From the NCBI RefSeq assembly GCF_047663525.1, contig NC_092600.1:124001-188000 (forward strand): 64,000 bases of DNA, written 5' to 3'. The position numbers were made by a program, and so were the translations under genes. This document shows, piece after piece, positions 1 through 56,330 of this stretch. The notes under the pieces were generated by a model. It was not told the origin of the DNA and did not search any database. It saw only the letters and a list, made by a program, of their open reading frames with translations. Each line of letters starts with the position of its first letter. The first letter of the stretch is position 1. The stretch is from Anas platyrhynchos. Lineage: Eukaryota; Chordata; Aves; Anseriformes; Anatidae.

Positions 1-35946
<35,946 letters not shown>

Positions 35947-36499
35947 CCCCGCCGGGCAGGAGCCGCCGCCGCGAGCCCACCGGTCGCCGCCGCCCCGAGA
36001 CACCGAGCGAGCGCCTGCCCCGCGCTGGGCCTCCGAGCGCCGCCCGCCCCGCTCCCGGCATGCACCCGGCGCAGGCCGCCCTCCCCCCTCCTTCCTCTGC
36101 CCCACAGTGCCCCGCGCCGCCCCGCCTGGCTCCGGCGCCGCTGCCGGGAGGCCCGGGGCGGGTCGGGGCTCGCGGTCGGGAGCGGCCGCGGCTCAGGAGT
36201 CGTTACCTGAAGCCGGGGGTGAACGCACGCCTAAAAGGCAGCGCGGCGACAGCCGTGGCTGCGGGGGCCGAGCGGCGGTTTCGAACGCGCCAGGAGTGAT
36301 GGCGGCGGCGGCGCTTTGGGTCCCTCGCCGCGGGGTGCGGCGGGCCTCGAACGGTGCTCGGCAGGCGGCGAGGGACGCTGCGGGCCGAGGCGGTGCGGGG
36401 GTGCTGCTGGCGGGATTGGCCGATACGTTCGAGCAGTCCTCGCGTAGAACGGTGCGGAGCCCCAGCCGCTCTCCTTTCCAACGCCCTCAGCCACGGCAT

Positions 36500-38990
36500 C
36501 CGTAGTCCTACACCGGCAGAGGGGGGCAGCTTTTCGGTGTTCTGCTCGCGCACCCAGCAGCGCTTACAGACTGCAACGAGGAGTAGGCGCTTTGCTCAGT
36601 ATCAGAACAATGATATTGAAGAAATATATGTATTTTTTGTCTTTACTCTTTCCTCACTCTGGGAGAGTGACAGTTAACTTGGCTCTGCATCGTCAGGAAA
36701 GGCAAGTTGTTTGCTTTTACCTCCGTGTATTCCAAATAACTGTGTCAGGCTGTTTTCAGAAGACAACTGTTTTATCTTTGTTAGTTTCTGGTTACAGAGA
36801 TACAGTTTACTGGGACATGGGTAAGATGCTGAGTTCAAGTTTGGAAATTAGGAGTTAGGTTGGAAATTAGGAGACATTTCTTCTCAGAGAGAAGTCATTG
36901 GAACGGGCTGCCCAGAGAGGTGGTGGCATCACCATCCCTGGGGGTGTTTAAGGAAAGGTTAGATGTGGTGCTTCGGGACATGGTTTAGCGTGTGACATTG
37001 CTAGTGGGGCAATGGACCAGATGATCTTGAAGGTCTTTTCCAACCTTAATGATTCTATGATTCTGTTCAACCTAATAACTTGCCCCCCATCAAAAAACAA
37101 AAAAACACAAGCTTCCATTAAAGAATACCTGTGCCTGTAGTAAAAGAATTTCAAGTTAATCTTACTGTGTTCTTCATAATTCTATAACAGTACACATTAC
37201 TAGATTGCTAATACACCAGAAGGCAGCAAGAAGTTGGACAAGCCATTATATTTTTTCCTTTAAAAGTATTTCTTGAACTCTAAGGCAGTTGTTTTAAAAA
37301 TAGATTCAAAGGAATCCTGTGGCAGATGGAATCCAAGGTGAAGTTTTCATGAGGTCTGTTTAAATAGCCTGCTTTTACTTCATTTCAGAATTCCTTCCTT
37401 CAGTAATGAAGGCAAAAAAAAACCTAAACCTTAATGTGTGTATGTACATGTTATTTTTTTAACCTTTTATTTTCTTTCATAATAGCCTAAAGTAATACTG
37501 CTTGATAGAAGGAATCAAATAGAGAAGAGGAACACCATTCGGAACACTAGACAAGTTATAAAAAGCAGTTAGGTAACTGTGAGTCTGGATTACATAATTC
37601 AGATTAGGAATTTCAAAACAGTCTCACCTAACCAAAGTAAAAATTTAAGCATGACTACATAAATGCTTACCCAAGGAAGAATACTCAGTGTAAGTACGTG
37701 TTAAATCCAGTTGAAAAAGGCATCTCTGTTGGCTTAATATGCCACGCTGGAAAAATTCAAGCTAACCATCAACAAGTGTACCTTTTTTGAGGGTGAAAAA
37801 TGACTACATGCATTCTCAACAGCTTTACAACTACCTTGTTAATTATGTTTCCACCCTCAGATATCTAGTAACATTATTTTTGCTTCAGTAAGTACACATT
37901 TTTTCTTGAGTTGTCTTTGAAGTATTAAACTCTACGAAATAACTCAAAAATGCACAAACAACATATTGGGTCTACTTTGTTGACATCAGCCAGATTAAGA
38001 AGTTCATTCTTAGTAACCAACTAAAATTTGCACTCATTTGCATAGGATGTTTGTAGTTAACAATTGCAAAACAGATTCTCCATCCTATGCTGCTTATGTG
38101 TTTTACTTGAATACTCTTCATGAGAATGCTTGATACTGAATGACAGGACAGGTCATCTAGTCTGAGGGATAGACCCGTGGACTCAGTGTTGAAGTGTAAC
38201 AGTTAACATCAACTCTTAAGAGTCCCAGCATTTCAGTGCTTTGTCTTTTGTTAATGTTCTAAGGCCAGTAATCATGCAAACACAAACATTACAGGCATCA
38301 GGACTCCACACTATGCTCCAAGCAAAGCAGTGGTTTTCCAGACTTTCATTGATAATTGATACAGGGAGTATAGGCCATCAAATTTCAGTTAAATTTAAAT
38401 TCTCAGCTATAGAAATACCTAGTCATTTTTCTGTTGCTAATTCTGTGGCACTGACTTTATAGTAGAAAATTGTTTCACGGGTTGTATCATGTACTAACTA
38501 CAGAGGTAAGAGGGTAAAACCAGCTACTGCTGTTAACATGTACATACAAGCTACAGACTTGGAAGCCAACAAAACCAGTTACCACAATTTCAACTTGAGA
38601 GAATTCACTTAAGTAAACACTGGGCTACATCCAAAGTTATCCCTTAACCACCAAGTATCTGCTTCTTCAGTCTGTTACCTCCAGTCTTTGTTGGTGATCC
38701 ACTGTCCAGAATCCAAAGGAAATTAGTCGCTAGTGTGGCTGATGTAGGAAGTGACTGTGTGCAAGATCCAGCCCATTTATTGTGAGAAAAGTGTGACTGA
38801 TGCAGACACACCTGTAGTTTCATTCGTTTTTTTTTCACCCCCCTACTCTGCATTTCAGGCCACCCCTTCCACAGACAGCAGCCATGTTCTTTGGAGAACT
38901 TTATTAAAATATATCCACGAAGTAATCGAACATTTTCTAACGAGTCAGGAGAGAACTGAAGTTAAGAATAACATCTGTACAGAGGACAGT
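36500..38990. other. Intergenic spacer between KDM3B promoter and the CtBP-like 3' UTR
   Basis: Apart from one CR1 fragment this AT-rich stretch shows no exon or recognisable gene on either strand. Confidence 0.55.
36850..37068 (+). mobile_element. CR1 LINE 3' fragment
   Basis: It reads GGCTGCCCAGAGAGGTGGTG, the CR1 tail ATGATCTTGAAGGTC, and ends in two octamer-like units, ATTCTATG then ATTCTG. It lies about 0.9 kb upstream of the KDM3B start codon, just outside the CpG island. Confidence 0.92.
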
Positions 38991-39013
38991 GCTATCAGTT
39001 TTTGTTTACATGC

Positions 39014-39019
39014 TTTATT
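39014..39019 (-). terminator. Candidate polyadenylation signal of the CtBP-like gene
   Basis: On the minus strand this reads AATAAA followed by GCATGTAAAC. It lies about 3.2 kb after the stop codon and upstream of KDM3B. Two more AATAAA copies occur near 38,900 and 38,775. No transcript evidence is available, so the length of the 3' UTR (39.0-42.2 kb) is inferred. Confidence 0.4.
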
Positions 39020-42000
39020 TCAACATTTCACAGTTTAGTTATTGTCTACAAAAATATATTTCTGAAACTCTGAGTCCTCTATAAAAAAGCTGGTCAGCAG
39101 CAGTGACCCTGACAAACAGAATGTACCTTGGGACAGTATGAGCACCTCCTGTAAGCAGGTTAGTGCAGCTAGGGCACTCCTGCCTCACCCTGGGAAACTT
39201 CTATTCTTTGGGATTAAAGCTCTGCACTAGTCCTGAAGGAAGGTATTTTAAGAGGGGAAAAAATAAGAAAATCAAATCCTTCCACTTCTATATACTGTGC
39301 TAAGATTGGGAGGAGGAGCTGCGAGTCAGTGTATCACATAGGAGAGGGTGCTATCGAAAGGGATTGGCACTCACAGGATGGAGAAGACCACAGTGTACTT
39401 CAGTATTAGTAATTTTTTCTCTGAGCCATCTATTCAGAACAGCCTTGGTCTGGTGATGATAGGTTCAGTCTATAAAGCAGGGGTACAAATGGCATGTATG
39501 CATAGTAATTCTACAGGCACTGAGAACCTTCTGTGAGATCATAGTCAAGGTTCTGTTCAGTTTTATCTCATCATTTTCTGCTGAGGCTTTCATCAAGGGG
39601 AAAGTTGCCTTATATCCCATCACAAGTCTACATGGTGTTGAATAGACTGTCACTATCATCAGTGCTGTATGGGTACAGTCCTCAGTACCCATAATGAAGT
39701 ATTTCTTATGCATCAGTTTTTTTACTCCTACTCTTACTAGTCACCAAATATAAGAATTGAGAAACTCTCATGTCTTTCCACTCTTCCTCTGCTCAGAGCT
39801 GCTTGACTGATCGTCAGAGACCACTGCAGTTACAAAAAAAAAAAAAAAAACCAACAAACTGCTACCTTTCAAAAATGTACCTTGCATTGTGCTTTAGAAG
39901 AGAGAAGATGAACATACTCCGATCCCCTGCATTCACGAAGCTCGTAACTAGAAGCCCCTTACCACAAAGTAATCTGCAGACCTGAACCTCTAAGCAGGAC
40001 AGGACTTTTCAGCAGAAAATAAGGAAACGGTAGTTATGGACAGACTGCTTCCCTAATGCAGTAACAGACAGAAGGATCAACTCTCAGTCCTGATTGAAAC
40101 TTCTCTCCACCTGCCCGTCAGAATAACAGTTTTCTGAGCTAGTAGCTTGTAAAATTTAGGTTTTCTAGAAATTAAGAAAACAGAAAAGGGCTGGTTATTT
40201 TAGGTACAGCTCCAACTGAAATGCTTCTGAACTCTAAGCTCTTCCTCAAAAAAACTCCTGTAACTTGTGCCTAACACCAGTCCCAGTCTGACCTGAGCAG
40301 CCAAGGAGGTATATGAATTTTAAGTAGAGTATCATCCATGAAGAATGGAAGTCAAGAATCTTCATTAACATAAATATCTTATCAAAAAAGACATTCAGCA
40401 GTAGAGAACTAGAATTTCACTAATGCTAAAGTGTAAAATCTATAAGAAAACACCTGAAGTTTACTTCTTGCCTCATTTTCTTTCTTGAATTGCCAAGAGG
40501 TTTTTTCTGTTGTTTGTGTGTTTTTGGAGGTTGGGGTCAGAGTGCAGGCACACATGTGGAGAGGAATATATCACTTCACCGTATCACTAGTTAGCAATTA
40601 CACAAATGCAGTACTGGAGAGTAACTTAAAACCTGGAAAAAGCCTGAAACCTTTGCGACTCTGAAAGCTTTGTTCAGCTTCTCAAATTGTAAACAGCCTA
40701 AGCAAATAATTTCATCCACTCCTCAAGGTGTTTTTGCAGTCTGTTCCCACTATTCAGCTCCCAGTCACAGACACACAAAAGAGGGAGGAATCAAGGGAGA
40801 CAGACAAAACCACACCATATATGCCTCCTGTATAGCACCTACTTTAATGTACCCACACAACAGAAATAAGTCATCACGGATTGTTACATCTTGTGCATGG
40901 AAAGGCTATAACTGAAGTGTAACAAGATGAAATTTAAAGGAAAATCTCCTGTGGAACCCATTTTGCTGCAGACTCCTCTCCCCTCAAAGAATTGATTCAT
41001 TCTCAATCATTTGGGACAGAGAAATTGGAAAAGACTTCAGAGTAACAATCCTGCCTTGGCTTCAGGTGATAAGCTAATTGTATTCTCTTTCTCCTTTAGT
41101 ATCACAAGGCTAAAAAGCTCCATTTTACTCTACCCACTATTGAAGATGCAGTATACGCTAGCAGAGCTACAGCAACTAGAGTAATTTGGTCAAGCCTTAA
41201 AAGCTGTGTTCTCCATGAGCAGAGACAAGGGTCACCAGCACTGGTATGTTACTTCTAGTTGATGCAGTTATGCCTACAAAATTCTGTAGCACAAAGTTTA
41301 GAATTCTAACGTAACATACCCTGTGAATAAACAGCGCCATTAGACTGAGGTACGTGTGTGCGAGGAACCAGCAATTGCAGCTGCAAATTATTGCTACTTG
41401 CTGTCTCCCAGTGCAAGTTTTTCCTATTTCTGCATTCTCTTGCCTTCTCTGAGGTATGCAAACTCCACAGTGAATTATTCTGAAGCCTCACAAACAGTGG
41501 CCACCAGAACACAGTTTGTGACTTTTTAATCCATTCCAAATGTTTTACAAGACTGACTTTGAATCTGTCACTTTTACTTTTACACCTACTACTGCATAGA
41601 GAAAACTTATGGTCAAGAACAAGCAGTGCCTGCACTGTTCTCACAGAAAACCTTGATTAAAACAAGCAAGGTAATGCACAGAGCTGAGGCTGCATTCTAC
41701 CAACAGCGTAATACAGACAAGAGTCACTTCTCCAATTTCCATATCCATATTCTGATATTTCCCATGCCTATTCTTTGAGAGGATCAGCCAAATGGAACGT
41801 AAGCTGCTACAAGTCACAACTGAAAAATGTGCGCTGGTCTGGTATTAGGAGCACTGAGGGCCTTTCCTGATCAGGCAGCTCTACCTCTCCCATTTTCAAG
41901 TGCACTACAGACAGTTCCCTGTCACAGACGATCAAGGCAGACATATAGGAAAAATCACTGGTTAAACCAAGTATTTCCAAGGGGAGGCAAGGTCACTGCT

Positions 42001-42212
42001 GCCCTGCCCCAGAGAAGGAGAAAGATTCACTGAGAGATAATAACTAAAAGGGTTATAAAATAAAGGCAAGAGCTAAAGTTTGCCAGTAATGAAATGCATC
42101 CTCCTGTCCTATATGAACAGGAAACAGTCTCTGTATGGTGTTAAAGAAGGTCCTAGGAGGAGATATCCTCCTATTTTTTTCAGCTGACAGAGGAAAGAAG
42201 AGAGAGATGCTG

Positions 42213-49486
<7,274 letters not shown>

Positions 49487-51079
49487 GAGCCGGGCCGGGT
49501 CGCGCCGCTCAGCGCCGCGGAGGAACGGCGGAGGAACGCGGCGCTGCTCGCCGCCGGCTCCCGCGGCAAAGCGGAAGGGCCGGGCCGCGGCCCCGCGGCC
49601 CCGCAGCCGTGGAGGCCTCGCAGCCGCAGCGCCGCTCGCTTCCGCTTCCGCTTCCGGCTGCCGCCGCCGCGGCCCCGCGCCCCGCCGCGGCCGCCCCACA
49701 ACCCCCCGCGGCGCAGCAGCGAGCGAGGGCCCCAGGCCAGCGGCCCGGCAGCGCGCAGCAGGGCCCAGCGCGCCGCCCGCCCCGCCCCGCCCCGCCCCGG
49801 CCCCCCCCGCCCCGCCGGGCTCTCGGCCCGCGCTCCCCGGGGCCGCCTCGCTCGCTGGAGAGTCGGTGTCACAGAACCGGCGCGTGGGGTCCTTCGGGCA
49901 GGCAGCTCCTCGGTACTGGACCGAGGGTCTCGTGCAGTACCCGCGAGGAAACGGCCGAAAGGAGGGCGGTGCGCGTGAAGGGCTTGTAGACGTAGCGAGC
50001 TGTCCGCAGATAGCTGTCACCAGAAGGGGTGATGAGCACGGCGAGAGGGATTTCAATCAATCGCAAGCTACCTGCTTGACTACAGCTTTACAGGTCTTTT
50101 GGGAGGGGGGTGGGAAAAACTGCTCTGGGCACGAATGCTGAGCCGCGCAAAACTCTAAGGAGGAAGGAGCCTCACAATAAGTGCTGTCCTAAGCTGGTAC
50201 TACGCTTTCCTCAGGTATATGCGCTGCCAATAGTGACAAAAACACCAAGATCTCCACTTCATCACACCAGAGACATGAGTGGTGGTCTTTCTTCCTGTCT
50301 ATCATCTGTGAGATTGGGTGTTTTTCTTGCTGTATGCAAACATGCTGCCCTATTACTTCTCTGCCTTCCTCACTAATATGCTTCACTGTTTTATTGAAGA
50401 GTTTAGTAAGGCCTGGTGCTCTGTGTCATGCCTTCTCTCTCTGCTGTTGTAAGACCTTGGCTAAAGTCATGGGTGCACTTGTGTTAAATCTAGTGAGGTG
50501 GCCCCTTCACAGCTGGTTTCTGCTGTGCAACCGGAACTTTCCATCTTGGCCATGTCCCACCTACTCTTCTGAGTGTTAAAACTCCATGAAACTGTCCATT
50601 GTGTATTTTACAGGTGCCTGCTCTGATCTCTGGGCAATTTCAAAGCTTGATTTACAAGTTCTACATCCTTGACTGCCACTATCCCTGTGAGTATAAGGGG
50701 ATACAGCAAGATGAGGGAGCTGGGTAAGTTGTGGTGGTTGAGGGGCTGGCTGAGGAGGCAAAAGGGGTGTGGATGAAGACACTTAAAGATGAAGCAAAAT
50801 TATGGGAGGTAGAGCGACTGGGGTATTAGATGATTTTGTAAGAGCAGGCTGTTGAATAAGGCAGTGCTTCTGTCTGTCCTCCCCAGAGAAATACCATCAG
50901 AATACTCTGGCATAGTATAGCTTTCTAGCCAGTTTCTCTGTGTTACGGAATGGTATAAAAAGGTGGCAAACATGGACTGCAAATTTCACAGAGAATTCTA
51001 CAGTGTCTAGCAGTTTGTGGCATCTGTGTATATAATAGTCCTTGGTAGGACTTTCTCCCATAAATGTTTCCGTCTTATT

Positions 51080-51430
51080 TTTTTTCAAATTTATGTGATT
51101 TTCTAGCTTTCATACTTCCCCATAACAGAGTTCTGAAGCTTTTCCTTATCCTGTGTGATGTGAACCTCACACTGTTTTTTCTTTTGGTTTCTACAGTGTC
51201 TATACAGAGACGGTCGTTTTCCATTTCAAGGCACTCAGGGGTCTATAGACCTATGTCAGATCCTCCTTAGTCATTTCTTCATGACTGAAGAACCTCTGTG
51301 TATTCACCTCTTCCATGCTGGGAAACCATTTTGTACTTTGATCACCCCTGCCTTGTACCTCTTTCATCTCTGTAACATTCTTTTTAGTTAGAGGATCCAG
51401 AAGGTCTTAATACAGTTCCATTATCAACTT
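51080..51430 (-). mobile_element. Probable ancient CR1/L3-like fragment
   Basis: The order CATGACTGAAGAACC, TTTGATCACCCCTGCCTTGT, ACCTCTTTCATCTCTGTAAC resembles the antisense of an old CR1/L3-type tail. The match is by eye and borders are uncertain. Confidence 0.4.
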
Positions 51431-53198
51431 CTCTGTTTTGTTGTTCATTCTTAATATTTGATTAGGTTTTAGTTTGGGTTTTGCCATTACTGAGTTCATG
51501 AGAACAGATATAATAGGCAGTTCTGTGAAACTCTGATTACCTTCCTCCCAAATAGTCTGTGTGATCACTGTTTATGTAAAGTTAGCATTGCTTTCTCCCC
51601 ATCTCCCTGTGTAAGCTAACATAGATAAAGATACTCATGGAGTGCTGGACTCCTAGTTGTTTCAGCCACTAGACTATGATCCCTGTCTCCCCTGTAAGTG
51701 CTGGCATGGAATCAACAATGATTCTGGCCACACTGAGAACATACTAGCTTCCATGATACACTGTCTAGTTTTGTCTGCCCAGCATCCCACAGTAATAACC
51801 ACTTGACATAATGCATTTTCCTTCCATTCACCAGGAACTTTGTGAACCCCAGAGCTATTGTCCAATGCAACATCAGGACTTCAAAGCAGAGTTGCTGAAA
51901 TTCTACACCACAAGCAAGTCATAGACTTTGTAGTGAAGGAAGCAGGACCAGATCACTCACCTCATGAAACTGTGAGCACCAAAGCAATAGCTGGAGTGAA
52001 AGCTGCCTAAGAGAGTTCTGCCTTCCAGAGCAAAGTTTTCTTCCCTGAAGACAACTAGACTGTGATGGTGAAAGAAAGAGAACCTTCCTTGTTCTACTGA
52101 CAGGGCTAGGACAAATTAGGAAGTCTGTTTAAAAAATCTCAGTGCTGCCTCTGTGGGACACTGGCTGAGCATAAAGTCTCAAATAAAATGGTACCATAGC
52201 TGCTTAGGGAAAAGAACAGGCTTTCTTCAATAAAGACTAAGCCAGCTTTCAGGTTGTCTTGTCTAAAGCCTGCAAGGTAGTGTATGTCATCAGCTGAGCT
52301 CAGCTCTCCTGCTTCAGACAGCACTCCCCATGTTTCTTTTTAATACTAAACGCTGCTGTGGATTTTTTTGTTAGTTGTCACTTCTCACTGGTAAAATAAG
52401 GAACTGGAGCAGACTGAAGTGCATGATAACTGGACCTTCTTTCCTGTGGCAATTAAAAAAGCTAGGCATGCAGGTGCTAATGGATATCTAAAATGATTTC
52501 TCAGCCCATCAGTAGTCAGGATCAGGTATGCCCAGCAACTGCTTCTATAAGGATCAACAGTGAGAACTGGAAAAATATTAATTTCTCTATCATGTCTGTT
52601 AAGCCCTTATTGACATGGTTTTCCCAACCTGTGGCTATTAAACCACAGAGACATTTTTTTTGGAGTACTGGCTCAGTGTAATTGGATTGTTGGCATCTCA
52701 GTTTAGATTCTTTGTGGTGGGGATGACAAGTCTGAAACTGTTATCTTTATGTATATTTAAATAGCACTAGCCAGCAGATCAGGTTAGTGAAAGCAGCTTT
52801 CTGTAAGGGAAGTCTGTTCAAATTCTGGTTTTGGGATGTTTTTCCAGCCTCCTGTGCTGCAGCTGAGAGTGGCTGTTTTCAGAGACAGACAAGGACTAGG
52901 TGGAATTCTATCCAGTGTCTTTCTGCCACTCCAAAAGTTTGGCATGGTCCCCAAGACTGTATCTAATACAAAAGATCAGACTAAGCTTTCTTACCCCTCA
53001 AATTAGAAAATTACCAAGCTGAAGAAATACTAATGTTAATTGTATCATACACAATGAGCCTGTATATTCTGTTTTACAGCTGACAGTGTTGCCACAAAGC
53101 TCTTGACAAATAAAAAAAGAAATTAAATATGGGTGGTGATAGTAGACAGGGTGGGGGAGGGCATATTGCTTTTTCAAATTCTGTTAGAATTTGAAATT

Positions 53199-53288
53199 GA
53201 TCACAGAATTGTCTAGGTTGGAAGAGACCTCCAAGATCACCTAGTCCAACCTCTGACCTAACAATAACAAGTCCTCCACTAAACCAAA
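53199..53288 (-). mobile_element. CR1 LINE 3' fragment
   Basis: A short piece with the phrase GGTTGGAAGAGACCTCCAAG and ATCACCTAGTCCAACCTCTG, the complement of the CR1 3' tail. It lies in the gene-poor region. Confidence 0.9.
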
Positions 53289-55539
53289 GTTAGGAGCCAG
53301 AATAAAACAAATTATAATCTACTAGCCATGTATGTTTTAACTTTCTCCTGCCCTAAGGAGTAATACTTCTGAGGGCTATAGTTCTCAGAAGATGGGTCCA
53401 TATTAATTTATCAGCTCTTATCAGACTTATTTATGTGCTCATATCTAGCAAAACCTATCTGAGAGCAACAGAGTCTGAAGATCGTGTACACTAGGAAGAG
53501 AGAAACAATGATTAACACAGTACTGCCCCTAGCAGTATTTTCTACACAGCACTGGGCACACTTGTTCATAAGGGCTGAGGTGACTGACAGAGCTGGCTTT
53601 CCACTGCTGTTGTCCAGGGCTTCTGGACACCCTGTGAGGAAAAGACCCACCAGGTGGCACTCCTGCAGCACTACTTGAGGACCACAGTCAAAATTCAGTG
53701 CAGCCAACTACTTTTCCAGCACCTCACTCCTAGAAGGGAATTAAGACAGGTCTTTCCTGAGAGATGTCACAAACAGGAACTGCAGAGTACTGTAGAATAT
53801 CTAGTGTTCCTGAGCCTTTTTGGGATTTTTTCCCCAGGGTGTTAGGTGGGATATAGACTACAGTACAGGAACTCATGTATGTGTATGTTCATCAAGCAGA
53901 GATGGTTCTGTACTCCTTTGTGTTACTCCCCAACCATGTGACCTGCCAGTGAACAGGGCCCTGGGGATCTAGCTAGAACATCTTCCTTATTTTTTTTTTC
54001 ATCTTCTATTTTTCATTTACAGTTATTATTTACAAATCATCTAGATCATTGTGGTAAAAGAGGTGCATGAGCATGCCTGTGATGGTGCCTCAACTATTGG
54101 CACAGCTTCCCTTCAGAATGGATTAGTTAAAAAAAAAAAGTCTATAATGCTACTAAACGTTAAAAAAAAATAAGTAATAAAAATGGACAGCTTTACCCAT
54201 TTGGCTTGCATGCAAAATCTCACTTCTCACCTGCAGTCTCCTTTTACATTTATGCTGACTGATCATCTTCTCTATATAAAAACCTTGCTTAAGACCTCTC
54301 TGGTGCACAAAGATAGCCTGCTAGGTTGTCAATGTTATCTCACTGATAGCTTTTAAGGCAAGTAATTAGTTGGATGCTTAAAAAGAACAGGAGAGAAAGG
54401 AGGGAAGATGTAAAGAGGACATTTCTGAGGGCAAAGAAGGAGACTGGAAATCGTGGAGGCCCTGTTGCCAGGGGCAGAACTAGCAGAGAAATCCTTGTCC
54501 ATCTGGGCACAGCAGCTCAGTGTTGTGGTCCAAAGTCCTGCCATGTGGGAGTGGCTTGTCTTTCCTGGTAGTTTCTAAAGCACCTAATGCTGTTGATAAG
54601 ATGTAAAGTAAACATCAGCCCCTGCACTGCTGCTCTGCCATGTGCCCATCTCTTTTACAAGCAAAAAGAGGAAAATACACAGGAGCAATTAAAATAAAGC
54701 CCTGCTGCAAGCAGACAAGCCTGCTGCCTCTAGCGCTGTTTTAAACAGGACTGAAAGGTGGTGAAGGTGGCAGCAGGGTGGGATCACTGATCTTTCCTAA
54801 TGTGCCCGGGGGGGTCCTCTGTCTCATAATTTAAGGAGAATGGAAACCCAGTCCATTTTCCCCTACTGAATCAAGGGAAAATAATCTAATGCATGTCCTG
54901 TCACTTAATTGCTCTCGTATCTATTTAAGTACCTTGCCAACCTACAGGAACAGTAAAATCTTGTTTTCAGTTCCATTATTTTTCTGTTACCATAGTCAAT
55001 ATAATATGTGCCTCTGAACAGCTGCTACCCCTAAGGCATTACAGTATCTGCCTGGGTCTGTCTTGCCATTGCCACATCCACTGTCCTGCATGCTAATTTA
55101 GATTCGCTTGAGACAAGGAGAAAGCAAGTATCTGCTCTGACAATATGCAGCATGGATATACTAGGATCTGGAAAAATGGGCCAGCATATGTAGGGCTGTA
55201 GATTAGTAGGTGCATCATTTAAATGCTTTTGAATCAAAATATAGTGGAATGTATTACTAAAGCTACTTGTTCCATGTTCTTGTCTCTGAAAAAAAAAAAA
55301 ATAGTAGCTTAATAGTACTGTTAGAAGGAGCTCCTCTTTTCCTCTCTTGAAGAAAGATTTTGGCTTTCCTCTTACAATTTTTTTCTTTTGAGCTGCTCCT
55401 GACTTGGAGTGCTTGGATCACCCAAGCATATGCACTCTAACCACTGCCCTGACCAGTTGGTGGGAAGGGTTTTTACAGGGTCTCTCATCCAATGTCTGTT
55501 TCAGGCAGTACTACCACCAGCACCAAAACAAGTCAGCTA

Positions 55540-56330
55540 TAGCTTTTTCTACAACTTTTGAAAACGTTTGAGGACATAGACTCCAACACATCTCTGGATA
55601 ACCTATTACAGCACTGCACCAACTTCTTGGTGAAAATGTTTTTCACAATATATAGTCTGAACCACCCAAATTACAAATTATGTCCATGATCACTTCTTAT
55701 GTCACCTGCCATTACCAACATGGGTTTGGCTTTGTCACCTTTGCAATTTGCCTTCACGTAACTGTAGGCTGCTAAAAGATTGTCACTGAGACTCCTCTTT
55801 GCCAAGCAAAAAATCCCAGCTCTGTTCACTTCTTTGTGGGTCTTATGCTACTGTCTTGGTAGCCCTCCACTGGACTCTGTCAAGTTCCCTCTTGAACTTT
55901 GGGGTTAGGGAACTTCATATAAAATTCCAGGTGTGGCCTCAGCAATGCTAAATAGATAGGAATAACTTCCCTCAGTTCTCTGACCATGTTCTTCCTAATA
56001 CAGCATGGTGCATGGATTGTCTTACACAGGATCAGGACACACTGGTGTCCAGGTCCTTCCAGAGGGGCTGCTCCTCAGCCAGTCCCTAACCAGAACAGAT
56101 GCATGGGGCCAGCTCTGCCCTGTTAGAGAGCTCCACTTTTTCTAAACCTCACAAGGTCTCTCTTGACCCAGTCCTCAGGTTTCTCAAAGTTCCTCTGGAC
56201 TGAAGCTCTGTAGCTCAGTATGTCAATCACTCCCCCTAAAATAACATTATCATAAACTTGCTAGTTCCTTTTTCCTGTAGGATGACTCTTTTTAAGGAGC
56301 TAATATCACCATAGATACAGTCTATACATT
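55540..56330 (-). mobile_element. Old, diverged CR1-type LINE
   Basis: Phrases such as CAGGTGTGGCCTCAGCAATG and GGTAGCCCTCCACTGGACTC follow the antisense order of CR1 3' regions, but divergence is high and borders are soft. It is an older insertion than the other copies here. Confidence 0.65.

Noticed and set aside
53411-53707. 98-codon minus-strand frame with a hydrophobic stretch
   Set aside because: No splice context or family resemblance, and of a length expected by chance.
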